Assembly (NCBI GenBank): GCA_034408745.1
Contig: JAWXCM010000385.1
Location: 1-29,883 of the forward strand
Length of the DNA stretch: 29,883 bases
Direction of reading: 5' to 3'
Source: JAWXCM01 sp034408745
GTDB taxonomy: Bacteria; Acidobacteriota; Terriglobia; Bryobacterales; Bryobacteraceae
Numbering within the stretch: position 1 is the stretch's first letter; each line of letters opens with the position of its first letter. Below, one piece after another: positions 1 through 8,038 of this stretch. Below the pieces are notes generated by a model, which searched no databases, was not told the DNA's origin, and saw nothing but the letters and a program-made list of their open reading frames with translations. The position numbers were made by a program, and so were the translations under genes.

Positions 1-2
1 CG

Positions 3-797
3 ACGAAGGCCGTGAACAGCAACTTTTCCGGCGCGGGCATCCGGGTGGCGATTCTGGATACCGGCATCGACCTGGGGCACCCGGACTTCGCGGGGCGGTC
101 CATCAGTTCGCAGAGTTTCATCGCCGGGCAGGCGGTGCAGGATCTGCATGGCCACGGAACGCACTGCTGCGGGACGTCCTGCGGGACGAAGACTCCGCCG
201 GGAAGCACGCAGCGGTATGGAATCGCGCACCAGGCGATGATCTTCGCTGGCAAGGTGCTTTCCAACGCCGGCAGCGGCGCGGACGGTGGGATTCTGGCTG
301 GCATCAACTGGGCGATTGCGAACAACTGCAGCGTGATCTCGATGTCGCTGGGGGCGCAGGGACCGGTTTCGGCGGCGTACGAGCAGGCGGCGAAGCGAGG
401 ACTGGCTGCGGGAACCCTGATTGTGGCGGCGTCGGGCAACGACAGCACCCGACCGGGCGTGATCAAGCCCACGGGACGCCCGGCGAATTCGCCGTCGATC
501 GTCGCGGTGGCGGCGCTGAGTGAACAGCTTCGGGTGGCTCCGTTCTCGAATGGAGGCAAGATCGAGATTGCGGGTCCTGGGGTTAACGTGTTCTCGTCGT
601 TCCCGATGCCGCAACGCTACAACACGCTCTCCGGCACCAGCATGGCGACGCCGCACGTGGCGGGCTGCGCGGCGCTGCTGGCGCAGTCGAATCCGAGCTT
701 GCGGGGCGCGGCGCTGCGGCAGGCGCTGCTGGCGCGCGCCCGTCGTTTGCCGCTCCCGGCGACCGACGTGGGCGCAGGCCTGGTTCAGGCTCCCTGA
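3..797 (+). CDS. S8 (subtilisin-like) serine peptidase, 5' end outside window
   Basis: The reading frame is already open at the left edge. The first possible start, a GTG at 12, sits only about 15 residues before the catalytic Asp, so the gene almost certainly begins upstream and this is the catalytic domain's C-terminal majority. Counting from codon 12, the triad is visible: Asp16 in ILDTGID, His48 in HGHGTH, and Ser210 in SGTSMATPH, with the oxyanion-hole Asn143 in ASGND. Cysteines at 52, 53 and 57 just after the His motif could form a disulfide. The protein ends soon after the Ser motif, with no extra C-terminal domain. Known role of the family: endopeptidase, usually exported and made as a zymogen with an I9 propeptide. 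Whether this one has its own propeptide cannot be seen. A propeptide-like gene follows 88 bp downstream. Confidence 0.93.
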   Translation, partial: TKAVNSNFSGAGIRVAILDTGIDLGHPDFAGRSISSQSFIAGQAVQDLHGHGTHCCGTSCGTKTPPGSTQRYGIAHQAMIFAGKVLSNAGSGADGGILAGINWAIANNCSVISMSLGAQGPVSAAYEQAAKRGLAAGTLIVAASGNDSTRPGVIKPTGRPANSPSIVAVAALSEQLRVAPFSNGGKIEIAGPGVNVFSSFPMPQRYNTLSGTSMATPHVAGCAALLAQSNPSLRGAALRQALLARARRLPLPATDVGAGLVQAP

Positions 798-816
798 TCC
801 GGCCGGCTGGAACCTG

Positions 817-856
817 AGCGGCACCAGCATATCCCCGGGGAGGTGCTGGTGCCGCT
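817..856 (+). other. Strong inverted repeat between subtilase and inhibitor-like gene
   Basis: A perfect 13-bp stem (817-829 pairing with 844-856; arm AGCGGCACCAGCA) encloses a 14-base loop that itself contains CCCCGGGG. It begins 20 bp after the subtilase stop and ends 29 bp before the next start. No T-run follows on either strand, so it does not look like a standard intrinsic terminator. A 3'-end stabiliser, a partial terminator or an attenuator setting the ratio of the two products are all possible. Confidence 0.75.
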
Positions 857-885
857 ATGCTTAGAACCTGGAGCAAGTTGTTCTT

Positions 886-1110
886 ATGCGGATCACGGCA
901 ACCATTCAGGACGGGCAGGATCTCAACGAGGTCGCAGGGCGGCTGACGAGCGCGGGACTGCGGGTGGATCAGAAACTGGTGGAGATCGGGATCGTTACGG
1001 GCGAGGTGGCGGAGGCGGCGCTGGAGGGGCTGGGAAAGGTGCAAGGCGTGCTGGCGGTGGAACCAGAACGCGAGGTTCAGCTGCCCCCTCCGGACTCTCC
1101 GGTACAGTAG
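886..1110 (+). CDS. Small stand-alone I9-like subtilisin propeptide/inhibitor
   Basis: A 74-residue protein without signal peptide or membrane segment. The alternating beta/alpha pattern (strand ITATI, helix NEVAGRLTSAG, strand VDQKLVEIGIVTGEV, helix AALEGLGKVQG, strand VLAVEPEREVQL) fits the ferredoxin-like fold of I9 propeptides. The C-terminus, LPPPDSPVQ, matches my memory of a family of small proteins often mislabelled ketohydroxyglutarate aldolase that sit beside S8 peptidases. In I9 proteins the C-terminal tail enters the protease active site. An ATG start is preceded by GGAG about 12 bases upstream. Placement directly after a subtilase supports a role as inhibitor or folding helper, but that is inference from fold pattern and neighbourhood, not from a motif of known function. 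Confidence 0.72.
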   Translation: MRITATIQDGQDLNEVAGRLTSAGLRVDQKLVEIGIVTGEVAEAALEGLGKVQGVLAVEPEREVQLPPPDSPVQ

Positions 1111-1267
1111 CGGCATCGCTGGCCTGCGGGTGCGCAACATTTAAGAATCCTGAGCAATGGTTTCGAGATGTGAGAACGTCGATTTCCCGCATCTCTTTCA
1201 GAATCCGCGGTGGAGTTTCCAAACCGTTTGCGAGCCTGTGTCCGGGCTTCTTCCGCTGGCCTGCCCG

Positions 1268-1290
1268 ACCTGGCTAGACCTGGCTAGACC
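1268..1290. repeat. Short tandem repeat, 10-bp unit twice
   Basis: The unit TGGCTAGACC occurs twice in a row (1271-1280, 1281-1290), preceded by a partial copy. The second copy supplies the queC stop codon. It looks like a small local duplication of the 3' end of queC with no evident function. Confidence 0.8.
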
Positions 1291-1952
1291 GCGCCCGCTT
1301 CGGCGAAACCCTTCGCTCGAAGTAGACACGAATCGCACCCGCCGCACGGCACGCCTTCCGGCGAAGGGTCGTAGCAGCTGCTGGTGAGGCTGTAGTCGAC
1401 GCCAAGGCGCAGGCCTTCCCGAATGATCTCCGCTTTCGTCATGGCGATCAGGGGCGTGTGGATGGTGAGGCGTTGCGTGCCCTCGACTCCGGCCCGCGTC
1501 GCGAGGTTGGCCATCTTGCTGTAGGCTTCGACATACTCCGGGCGGCAGTCGGGGTAGCCGCTGTAATCAAGCGCGTTCACTCCCAGAAAGATATCGGACG
1601 ACCCGAGCACTTCAGCCCACGCCAGCGCGAAGGACAGGAAGATGGTGTTGCGCGCCGGGACGTAGGTGATGGGGATATCGTGCGACATATCCTCCGCGCT
1701 GCGACCCTTAGGCACGTCGATGTCGGCGGTCAGCGCCGAGCCACCGAAGGCTCGCAGGTCAAAGCGTACGACCTGGTGCTTCACAGCGCCAAGATGAGCC
1801 GCCACGCGCGCGGCTGCCTGGAGTTCGAAACGATGTCGCTGTCCGTAGTCGAACGAGAGCGCGTAGGATGCAAAGCCGCGGTCCCGGGCAATCGCGAGGC
1901 AGGTGGCGGAATCGAGTCCACCGCTGAGAAGTACAACGGCTTTGGAGGCCAT
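1284..1952 (-). CDS. queC: 7-cyano-7-deazaguanine synthase QueC
   Basis: This 222-residue protein has the expected QueC length. It opens with the PP-loop ATP-binding motif SGGLDS (residues 10-15) and ends with the zinc-binding cysteines C193, C203, C206 and C209 in the pattern CxxxxxxxxxCxxCxxC. The family converts 7-carboxy-7-deazaguanine to preQ0 with ATP and ammonia, on the route to queuosine in tRNA. The ATG at 1952 lies 4 bp after the phhA stop, so the two genes are probably translated from one message. No other preQ0 genes (queD, queE, queF) lie in the window, so the pathway must be completed elsewhere or preQ0/queuine is salvaged. No clear ribosome binding site precedes the ATG, consistent with coupling to phhA. 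Confidence 0.95.
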   Translation of the reverse strand: MASKAVVLLSGGLDSATCLAIARDRGFASYALSFDYGQRHRFELQAAARVAAHLGAVKHQVVRFDLRAFGGSALTADIDVPKGRSAEDMSHDIPITYVPARNTIFLSFALAWAEVLGSSDIFLGVNALDYSGYPDCRPEYVEAYSKMANLATRAGVEGTQRLTIHTPLIAMTKAEIIREGLRLGVDYSLTSSCYDPSPEGVPCGGCDSCLLRAKGFAEAGAV

Positions 1953-1956
1953 GTAC

Positions 1957-2832
1957 TCAGGATACGGTTCGATGCAGGAAGCTCTTCAGGTCTTCTTCGC
2001 GGAGCGCCGGTTCGCCGCCTGCCACATTGTCGAGGCGGCCGTTCCGCATCCATTGTTCCAGTTCGTCGACCAGCGAGTAGAGGTGGTCAAAACCGCTGAC
2101 TGTGAACAGCAGCGGCTGATATTGGTCGATCTCAAAACACTGATTGACTACCCACTCCATGCGGATCGGACAGCGCTGCACGTCGGGTGACAGAAGGGAA
2201 TGTTCCAGTTCACCGAACGAGCTCAGCAAACCGCTGCCGTAGGCCCGGAGACCAGCGCGGGTGCGCATCAGGCCGAACTCGATGGTGAACCAGAAGAATC
2301 GGGCCATCGCCCGGAGGATGCTGGTCAGTCGCGATATCCGCAGTTCCTCATCCCGTATGCCAGCCACGATTTCCGCCGCGGTGTGTGCGCAGTGGCCGAA
2401 CCGGACCAGTGTCTCGGCGAAATCGGGATCGGTGTGCATGGGCACGTGCCCTGCGATGTCGTGGAAGATATCGGGCTCGGGCAGGTAGTCGAGCCGGTCG
2501 GATGGGCGGATGGTGACGGTGGTGGGGAACTCGCGATTGCGGAGGCAGTCGAAGAAGACGAACGCGGGAACGTAGCCGGAGACGGCGCAAGCCCGGAAGC
2601 CGGTGAGCGGGCAGAGGAACCGGTTGACCTCGTCGAGACGTGGGATTCGGACGGGGTCAAGCGCGAGGGCGCCGAGCCCTTCCAGAAAACGGGGATTGGC
2701 GAACCGCTCCCATTTCGGCACCATGCGGCGGTACAGCATTCGCCATGCCCGGTGGTTCTCCTCCGAGTAGGTGTCCCACTGCTGAACGGTATAAGTGCTG
2801 GCGACTTCGAGCTCGAGCAATTGCGACGGCAT
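1957..2832 (-). CDS. phhA: Phenylalanine 4-monooxygenase
   Basis: Bacterial single-domain aromatic amino acid hydroxylase converting phenylalanine to tyrosine with tetrahydropterin, iron and oxygen. The iron ligands are visible: His124 and His129 in FHDIAGHVPM and Glu185 in FTIEFG (numbered from the ATG used here). The 291 residues match the bacterial form, which lacks the regulatory ACT domain. Start choice: two GTG codons (2841, 2838) precede the ATG at 2832 in frame. The Shine-Dalgarno GGGGAGG (2848-2842) abuts the first GTG but is 9 bases from the ATG, so the ATG is preferred. A pterin carbinolamine dehydratase partner (PhhB) is not in the window. The gene is first of a probable two-gene unit with queC. 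Confidence 0.95.
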   Translation of the reverse strand: MPSQLLELEVASTYTVQQWDTYSEENHRAWRMLYRRMVPKWERFANPRFLEGLGALALDPVRIPRLDEVNRFLCPLTGFRACAVSGYVPAFVFFDCLRNREFPTTVTIRPSDRLDYLPEPDIFHDIAGHVPMHTDPDFAETLVRFGHCAHTAAEIVAGIRDEELRISRLTSILRAMARFFWFTIEFGLMRTRAGLRAYGSGLLSSFGELEHSLLSPDVQRCPIRMEWVVNQCFEIDQYQPLLFTVSGFDHLYSLVDELEQWMRNGRLDNVAGGEPALREEDLKSFLHRTVS

Positions 2833-2841
2833 TGGCACCAC

Positions 2842-2858
2842 CCTCCCCGTATATTATA
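2842..2858 (-). promoter_or_regulatory. phhA -10 box and ribosome binding site
   Basis: Reading the minus strand, a perfect TATAAT lies at 2858-2853, followed by GGGGAGG at 2848-2842. The best -35 match (GAAACA, 2882-2877, 18-base spacer) is poor, so an activator or repressor may be involved. If this -10 is used the 5' leader is very short, which weakens the call. Confidence 0.4.
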
Positions 2859-2860
2859 CG

Positions 2861-2878
2861 CACCACATACTAGTGGTG
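2861..2878. promoter_or_regulatory. Dyad symmetry (possible operator) between divergent phhA and flavin reductase genes
   Basis: CACCAC (2861-2866) and GTGGTG (2873-2878) form perfect 6-bp inverted arms with a 6-base spacer. The dyad lies just upstream of the phhA -10 box, within the -10/-35 spacer, where a bound repressor would block the promoter. The regulator is unknown. Confidence 0.35.
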
Positions 2879-2905
2879 TTTCCTGCATCGCTATTCTGGA
2901 TTCAT

Positions 2906-3520
2906 ATGGTCATCGATCCGGAAGCCGCAGGTCCGCAAAATATATATAAGCTGATGGTTGGCGTGATTGTGCCGCGCCCTATCGCCTTCGTGTCGACGGT
3001 GGACTCTGAGGGTAACCGCAACCTGGCGCCGTTCAGCTTTTTCACCGCGGTCAGCGCGAATCCGCCAGTGATCGCATTTTCGCCGCTGGTGCGGGGCTCG
3101 GACAGCAACCGCAAGGACACACTGCGCAACATCGAGGCCACGGGGGAGTTCGTCGTAAATATCGTGTCGGAGGATTTCGGCGAGGCGATGAACCGGACCG
3201 CGCCTGAGTACCCGCCCGAGGTGGACGAGTTCGAAATTGCGGGGCTGACGCCGCTGGCGAGCGAACTGGTGCGCCCGCCGCGGGTGGCCGAATCGCGAAT
3301 TCACATGGAGTGCCGGCTGGTCCAGGTGGTGCAAGTCAGCACGAAACCGCTCGGGGGAAGCATCGTGCTGGGCGAGGTGCTTCGGTTCCACGTTGCCGAC
3401 GAACTTTTCGACAATTACAAGATCGACCCGGACAAGCTCCGGGCCATCGCGAGGATGGGCGGCCCGACGTACGCGCGCACAACGGACCGCTTCCAGATGG
3501 AACGGCCTAAACTCGGTTAG
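2906..3520 (+). CDS. Flavin reductase-like (FMN-binding split barrel) protein
   Basis: 204 residues. The pattern PRPIAFVSTVDSEGNRNLAPFSFFTAVSANPP (given here in outline, residues about 22-53) is typical of the flavin reductase-like/DIM6-NTAB family, which bind FMN and mostly reduce flavins with NAD(P)H or use bound FMN. The frame stays open upstream to 2795, but that part overlaps the phhA start and its promoter, and the ATG at 2906 with a weak GGA five bases before it gives the usual family N-terminus. The specific substrate cannot be told. It is divergent from phhA and ends directly against the convergent gene at 3521, with no base between the two stop codons. Confidence 0.85.
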   Translation: MVIDPEAAGPQNIYKLMVGVIVPRPIAFVSTVDSEGNRNLAPFSFFTAVSANPPVIAFSPLVRGSDSNRKDTLRNIEATGEFVVNIVSEDFGEAMNRTAPEYPPEVDEFEIAGLTPLASELVRPPRVAESRIHMECRLVQVVQVSTKPLGGSIVLGEVLRFHVADELFDNYKIDPDKLRAIARMGGPTYARTTDRFQMERPKLG

Positions 3521-4366
<846 letters not shown>

Positions 4367-4412
4367 GGCCCTTATCTTATCCGAACCCGGGGGCCGGCGC
4401 TGAGGCCGGGCG

Positions 4413-4455
4413 AAAAAAGGATAAAGCCCCGGAGAGGAGGATCCTCCGGGGCTTT
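4413..4455 (-). terminator. Intrinsic terminator of the FG-GAP-type SBBP gene
   Basis: A perfect 12-bp stem (4444-4455 with 4423-4434; AAAGCCCCGGAG arm) with a 9-base loop, followed on the minus strand by ATCC and six T (4418-4413). It lies 24 bp beyond the stop codon at 4479. Confidence 0.9.
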
Positions 4456-4478
4456 CGGTTTACTGTAGCGGTTCTGGC

Positions 4479-7400
4479 CTACGGGTTCCAGCGTCCGATG
4501 ACCGGGGTGTCGCCGGTGGTGCCGAAGGTGAACTGCTTGTCGTTGGTCAGATTGAGGATGCCGTTCCCGTCGTAGTCCAAAGTGAACTGGTTTCCGGTGA
4601 GGATGCCGACCTTGGTCTCGCCGCTGTTATTCCAGTCGCCGACGACCGGAGTACCGGAGGAACTCGGGATCAGCGTGAAGTTTAAGTCAGCGACGTTGGA
4701 GAAACCGTCACCACTTTCAATCCAGAACTGACCGGTGCGGTAAACGGCCACATTATCTACGCCGCGGCCGAAGAAATCGCCCACCAGCGGAGTGAATCCG
4801 GCGGTGCCCCACTGGAAGTGGAAGTCAGATGGGAACTGGTAAGTCTTGTCGCCGTTAGTGTCCAGAATCCAGACGCCGTTTGCCGGGTTATAGCTGCCGA
4901 CCTTGGTCTTGCCACTACCATTCCAGTCGCCCACCATCGGCGTACCGGTGACCGGGCCCCAGGCGAACGCTTCGCCGCCGTCGAGCTGGCGGTTGCCATT
5001 CAGGTCAAGATACCAGTTACCGGCGGTGAACACGCCGACGTTTGTAGTTCCGTCGCCGTCCCAGTCGCCGACCACCGGCGTTGTGCCGGCAGTGCCCCAC
5101 TGGAAGATCAGGTCGCCGGCATCGAGCCTTCGGCTGTTGTTCATGTCGAGAATCCAGGTGCCATTGAGGAAAACGCCGACTTTGGTGATGCCGTCGCCGT
5201 TCCAGTCGCCTGCCACGGCAGTATAGCCAGGCGTGCCCCAGGCGAAGGTCAGAGTGCTGGAGTTCGCCACGAATGCGCGAGCTGCGTCCTGACGCCACCC
5301 GCCGTCCTTATACATGGACACCGCGTCGCCGTTGCGAACCCGGGCGGCCTGCGTGATGGTGTAGGTCTGGCCACCGATGGTCAGAGTAGCGATGCGCTCC
5401 GCGGGCAGCGGGTTGATGCCTACCGAGAAGTTGACGGCCGAGGTACCCGTTCCGGAGGTCGCCGAAGTGATCGTCGCCCACGGCTGGCTGGACGCTGCTG
5501 TCCAGGCGCAGGTGCCGATCGACGGAATGACGTTGACGGTTCCTGTGGTGGTCCCCGAGCCGACGCTGGTACTGCTGGAGGAGAGTCCGTAAGTACAGGC
5601 GCTGGCCTGGGTCACAGGCAGCGTGACGCCGCCGACCGTGATGCTGCCGCTGCGGGGCGGAGCGCCCGAGTTGCTGGTTGCGGTGACTGTGAAGCTGCCA
5701 TTGGCCGCGCCAAAGGGATCGGTGCTGAGCGTAAGGAAGGAGTCCGAAGTGGCTACAGTCCAGCCGCATTCGCTGCCCACTGTCACGTTAACCGTGATAG
5801 TCCCGCCGGCCGAGCTGAAGGCCACCGGATTCGGGTTGAAAGTGAACGTACAGGTGGAGGTGAGCTTCATGAGGAAAGCGTCCTGCGCCTGCAGGGTTCC
5901 CGTCGCGGACTGGAAGTCCGTTGAAAGCGTGTAACCGGTCAGATAAGCGCCTGACGTGTCGGCGGCGATGCCGAGCGCAACGTCGGTACCGGTTCCGCCG
6001 AGATACGTGGAGAACAGATACGCGGCGAGCCGGACACTGTACTTGGTGACAAACGCGTCCGTGGAAGCTCCAAGGCCAGTAGTTTTCAGATTGTTGGTAA
6101 CCGGGAAGTTGGACGACGCGGTGGAACCGGCAACGAAGATGGAGTTGTTCGGATTCAGGGCGATGCCCCAGACCGTATCCTCACCGCTGCCGCCGAGGTA
6201 GGTGGCTGCGTGCTTTACGCTCGCGTCGGTATTGGTGGCGAGCACGAAGCCGTCCGTTGTACCGCCTCCAAACGTCGACTGGCGCGCATTTGCGACGGGC
6301 AGTCCTGCGCCTGCTTTACCGGCCACATAGACGTTGCCCAGTTGATCGAGTGCGATGCCGCGGGCCGAATCCGTTCCTGTTCCGCCGAAGTAGGTGAACC
6401 AGGTCTGAGAAGCGCCGCTATCCACCAGTTTGGCGATAAACGCGTCGGTGCCACCGCCATTGGTTGTCTGTAGCGCCGTGCCGGTCAGATTCGTGGAGGT
6501 GGTTTCACCTGCCACATATACGGCACTGCTCCTCACCGCGACGGCATAGGCAGTTTCAATGCCGGTACCGCCAATGTACCGCGTAAAGGCAACAGCAGGC
6601 GTCGCCGTAATCTTGGTTATAAAGGCGTCCTGTGTACCCTGCCGCGTTCCTGCACCGGCGGGCAGGTTGTTGAGGAAAACAGATGTGGTGCTGCCGACCG
6701 CGAATGCGGAACCGCCTGCATCAACAGCGACTGCATTCCCAATTTCGATCCCGCTGCCGCCGAGGTATGTGGAGTAGCCGACAGACGCGCCACTCGCCAG
6801 CAGCTTCGTCAGGAACCCGTCGGAGGAGCCGGAGAGCGAGGTATCGAGCGGGGCGAAAGTCGGGAACGCGCTGGAATTCGTTTCGCCGACGATGTACGCT
6901 GCACCAGCGGAGTCAACGGCGATTCCGTGAGCGGCATCGAAGCCGTTGCCGCCAAGGTATGTCGAGTACACCACCGCGGTGCCAGCCGGATTCAGCTTCA
7001 TAACGAAGGCGTCGACGCCCGAGCCACCGGCCAGTGCGGCCTGGAAGGGGCCGACCGTAACCAGATTGGTCGACAGGGTCTGGCCGGCGATGTAAGCGGC
7101 GCCAGTGGAATCCACTGCGATCGCGTCCGCCTGCTCGCTCGCCGAGCCACCGAACAAGACGGAGTAGGCGATCGTAGGATCGATCACGAGTTCCTTGCTG
7201 CGATCATAAGCGCCCAGCTGGAAACTGATCTGGCCGTTCTGGCCGATCCGGTACTGGGAATCGACTGCTTTGCGGACACCGGCAATCTGCTGATACACGA
7301 CCGGGCGGCCCTGCACTACTTCGCCCTGAGGCGTGTGCAGAACCAGTTCGCCAGCGCGAAGCTCGATCTTGTCGGCGCCGCCTACAAGCAAGCGAATGGC

Positions 7401-7901
7401 CGAAGTATCGGCGCCAGGAGCAACCACGAGGTCGTACTCAAGCGCTCCATCCTTACCGTAATAAACCAGATCTACTCCCGGATACAGTTCGTGATAGCGG
7501 ACGCGACCGAACTGCGGGATGCCCGTTTTCCAGTTTGCAGGATTATTGCCGATCAAATAATTACTGACACCGCCGGTCTTTGCTTCGCCACTGATGCGGG
7601 TTGTCGAGCCATTTACCCACTGAAAACGCAGTGTCTGGATTCGTCGCTCTTTGCCTGCGCTGGTTTTCGAAGAAACAGCCAGCAGTGCCTCATTCTGCGC
7701 AAAAAACATCGCCGAATTGCCGCGGCGCACAAGGTACCTTATGTCGGTGGCCGACTGCCCCCGATTTGGTTCGAATGAAAGTGGTACCCCAACCTGGCGG
7801 CTTGCAGTGGCCGCCGTGGCATTCTGGACCATACACGCCAGCATGAGTGCCGGGAGGATCACAGTTGTTGACAGAGACAAGGATGTGTGAAGTTTGTTCA
7901 A
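4479..7901 (-). CDS. Large secreted SBBP-repeat protein with BACON-like and FG-GAP/VCBS-like C-terminal repeats
   Basis: 1140 residues. A hydrophobic signal peptide (about 1-30) is followed by the N-terminal domain typical of SBBP proteins (LSFEPNRGQ at 42-50, through IDPT near 240). Seven beta-propeller-like SBBP repeats of about 63 residues follow (STYLGG-type motifs near 248, 311, 375, 440, 500, 565, 629). Two BACON/Ig-like modules come next (about 683-767 and 768-853), then about six 48-residue repeats with GDWNGDG-type acidic loops (898, 945, 991, 1041, 1088, 1135) that resemble calcium-binding FG-GAP/VCBS blades. It is probably a cell-surface or secreted adhesin or carbohydrate-associated protein; no enzymatic motif was seen. 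The start is TTG at 7901: GGAG lies 9 bases upstream, an earlier ATG in frame runs into a stop, and the signal peptide requires this start. Confidence 0.88.
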   Translation of the reverse strand: MNKLHTSLSLSTTVILPALMLACMVQNATAATASRQVGVPLSFEPNRGQSATDIRYLVRRGNSAMFFAQNEALLAVSSKTSAGKERRIQTLRFQWVNGSTTRISGEAKTGGVSNYLIGNNPANWKTGIPQFGRVRYHELYPGVDLVYYGKDGALEYDLVVAPGADTSAIRLLVGGADKIELRAGELVLHTPQGEVVQGRPVVYQQIAGVRKAVDSQYRIGQNGQISFQLGAYDRSKELVIDPTIAYSVLFGGSASEQADAIAVDSTGAAYIAGQTLSTNLVTVGPFQAALAGGSGVDAFVMKLNPAGTAVVYSTYLGGNGFDAAHGIAVDSAGAAYIVGETNSSAFPTFAPLDTSLSGSSDGFLTKLLASGASVGYSTYLGGSGIEIGNAVAVDAGGSAFAVGSTTSVFLNNLPAGAGTRQGTQDAFITKITATPAVAFTRYIGGTGIETAYAVAVRSSAVYVAGETTSTNLTGTALQTTNGGGTDAFIAKLVDSGASQTWFTYFGGTGTDSARGIALDQLGNVYVAGKAGAGLPVANARQSTFGGGTTDGFVLATNTDASVKHAATYLGGSGEDTVWGIALNPNNSIFVAGSTASSNFPVTNNLKTTGLGASTDAFVTKYSVRLAAYLFSTYLGGTGTDVALGIAADTSGAYLTGYTLSTDFQSATGTLQAQDAFLMKLTSTCTFTFNPNPVAFSSAGGTITVNVTVGSECGWTVATSDSFLTLSTDPFGAANGSFTVTATSNSGAPPRSGSITVGGVTLPVTQASACTYGLSSSSTSVGSGTTTGTVNVIPSIGTCAWTAASSQPWATITSATSGTGTSAVNFSVGINPLPAERIATLTIGGQTYTITQAARVRNGDAVSMYKDGGWRQDAARAFVANSSTLTFAWGTPGYTAVAGDWNGDGITKVGVFLNGTWILDMNNSRRLDAGDLIFQWGTAGTTPVVGDWDGDGTTNVGVFTAGNWYLDLNGNRQLDGGEAFAWGPVTGTPMVGDWNGSGKTKVGSYNPANGVWILDTNGDKTYQFPSDFHFQWGTAGFTPLVGDFFGRGVDNVAVYRTGQFWIESGDGFSNVADLNFTLIPSSSGTPVVGDWNNSGETKVGILTGNQFTLDYDGNGILNLTNDKQFTFGTTGDTPVIGRWNP

Positions 7902-7974
7902 GTATTTAATCTCCGGACATGCGACTAAACTTACGATACCCGATTGCGGCGTGAGATGAAACCGTAAACTGGTA

Positions 7975-8011
7975 CAAAAGGCCCAGCAGGACTATGCCTT
8001 ACTGAGCCTTT
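7975..8011 (-). terminator. Intrinsic terminator of the DUF4214-type SBBP gene
   Basis: On the minus strand, AAAGGC-CAG pairs with CTG-GCCTTT (8011-8002 with 7986-7977, one internal mismatch), with a 15-base loop and the stem ending in a TTTT-GT tract. It starts 28 bp beyond the stop codon at 8039, the same spacing as at the neighbouring SBBP gene. Confidence 0.7.
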
Positions 8012-8038
8012 GTTAAATACATTACGTCTTTTAGCAGA

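Noticed and set aside
843..1277. Plus-strand open frame of 144 codons over the inhibitor-like gene and queC end
   Set aside because: Low-complexity Gly/Arg-rich translation in a GC-rich shadow frame, with no domain pattern; the 886-1110 frame has protein-like composition and a ribosome binding site.
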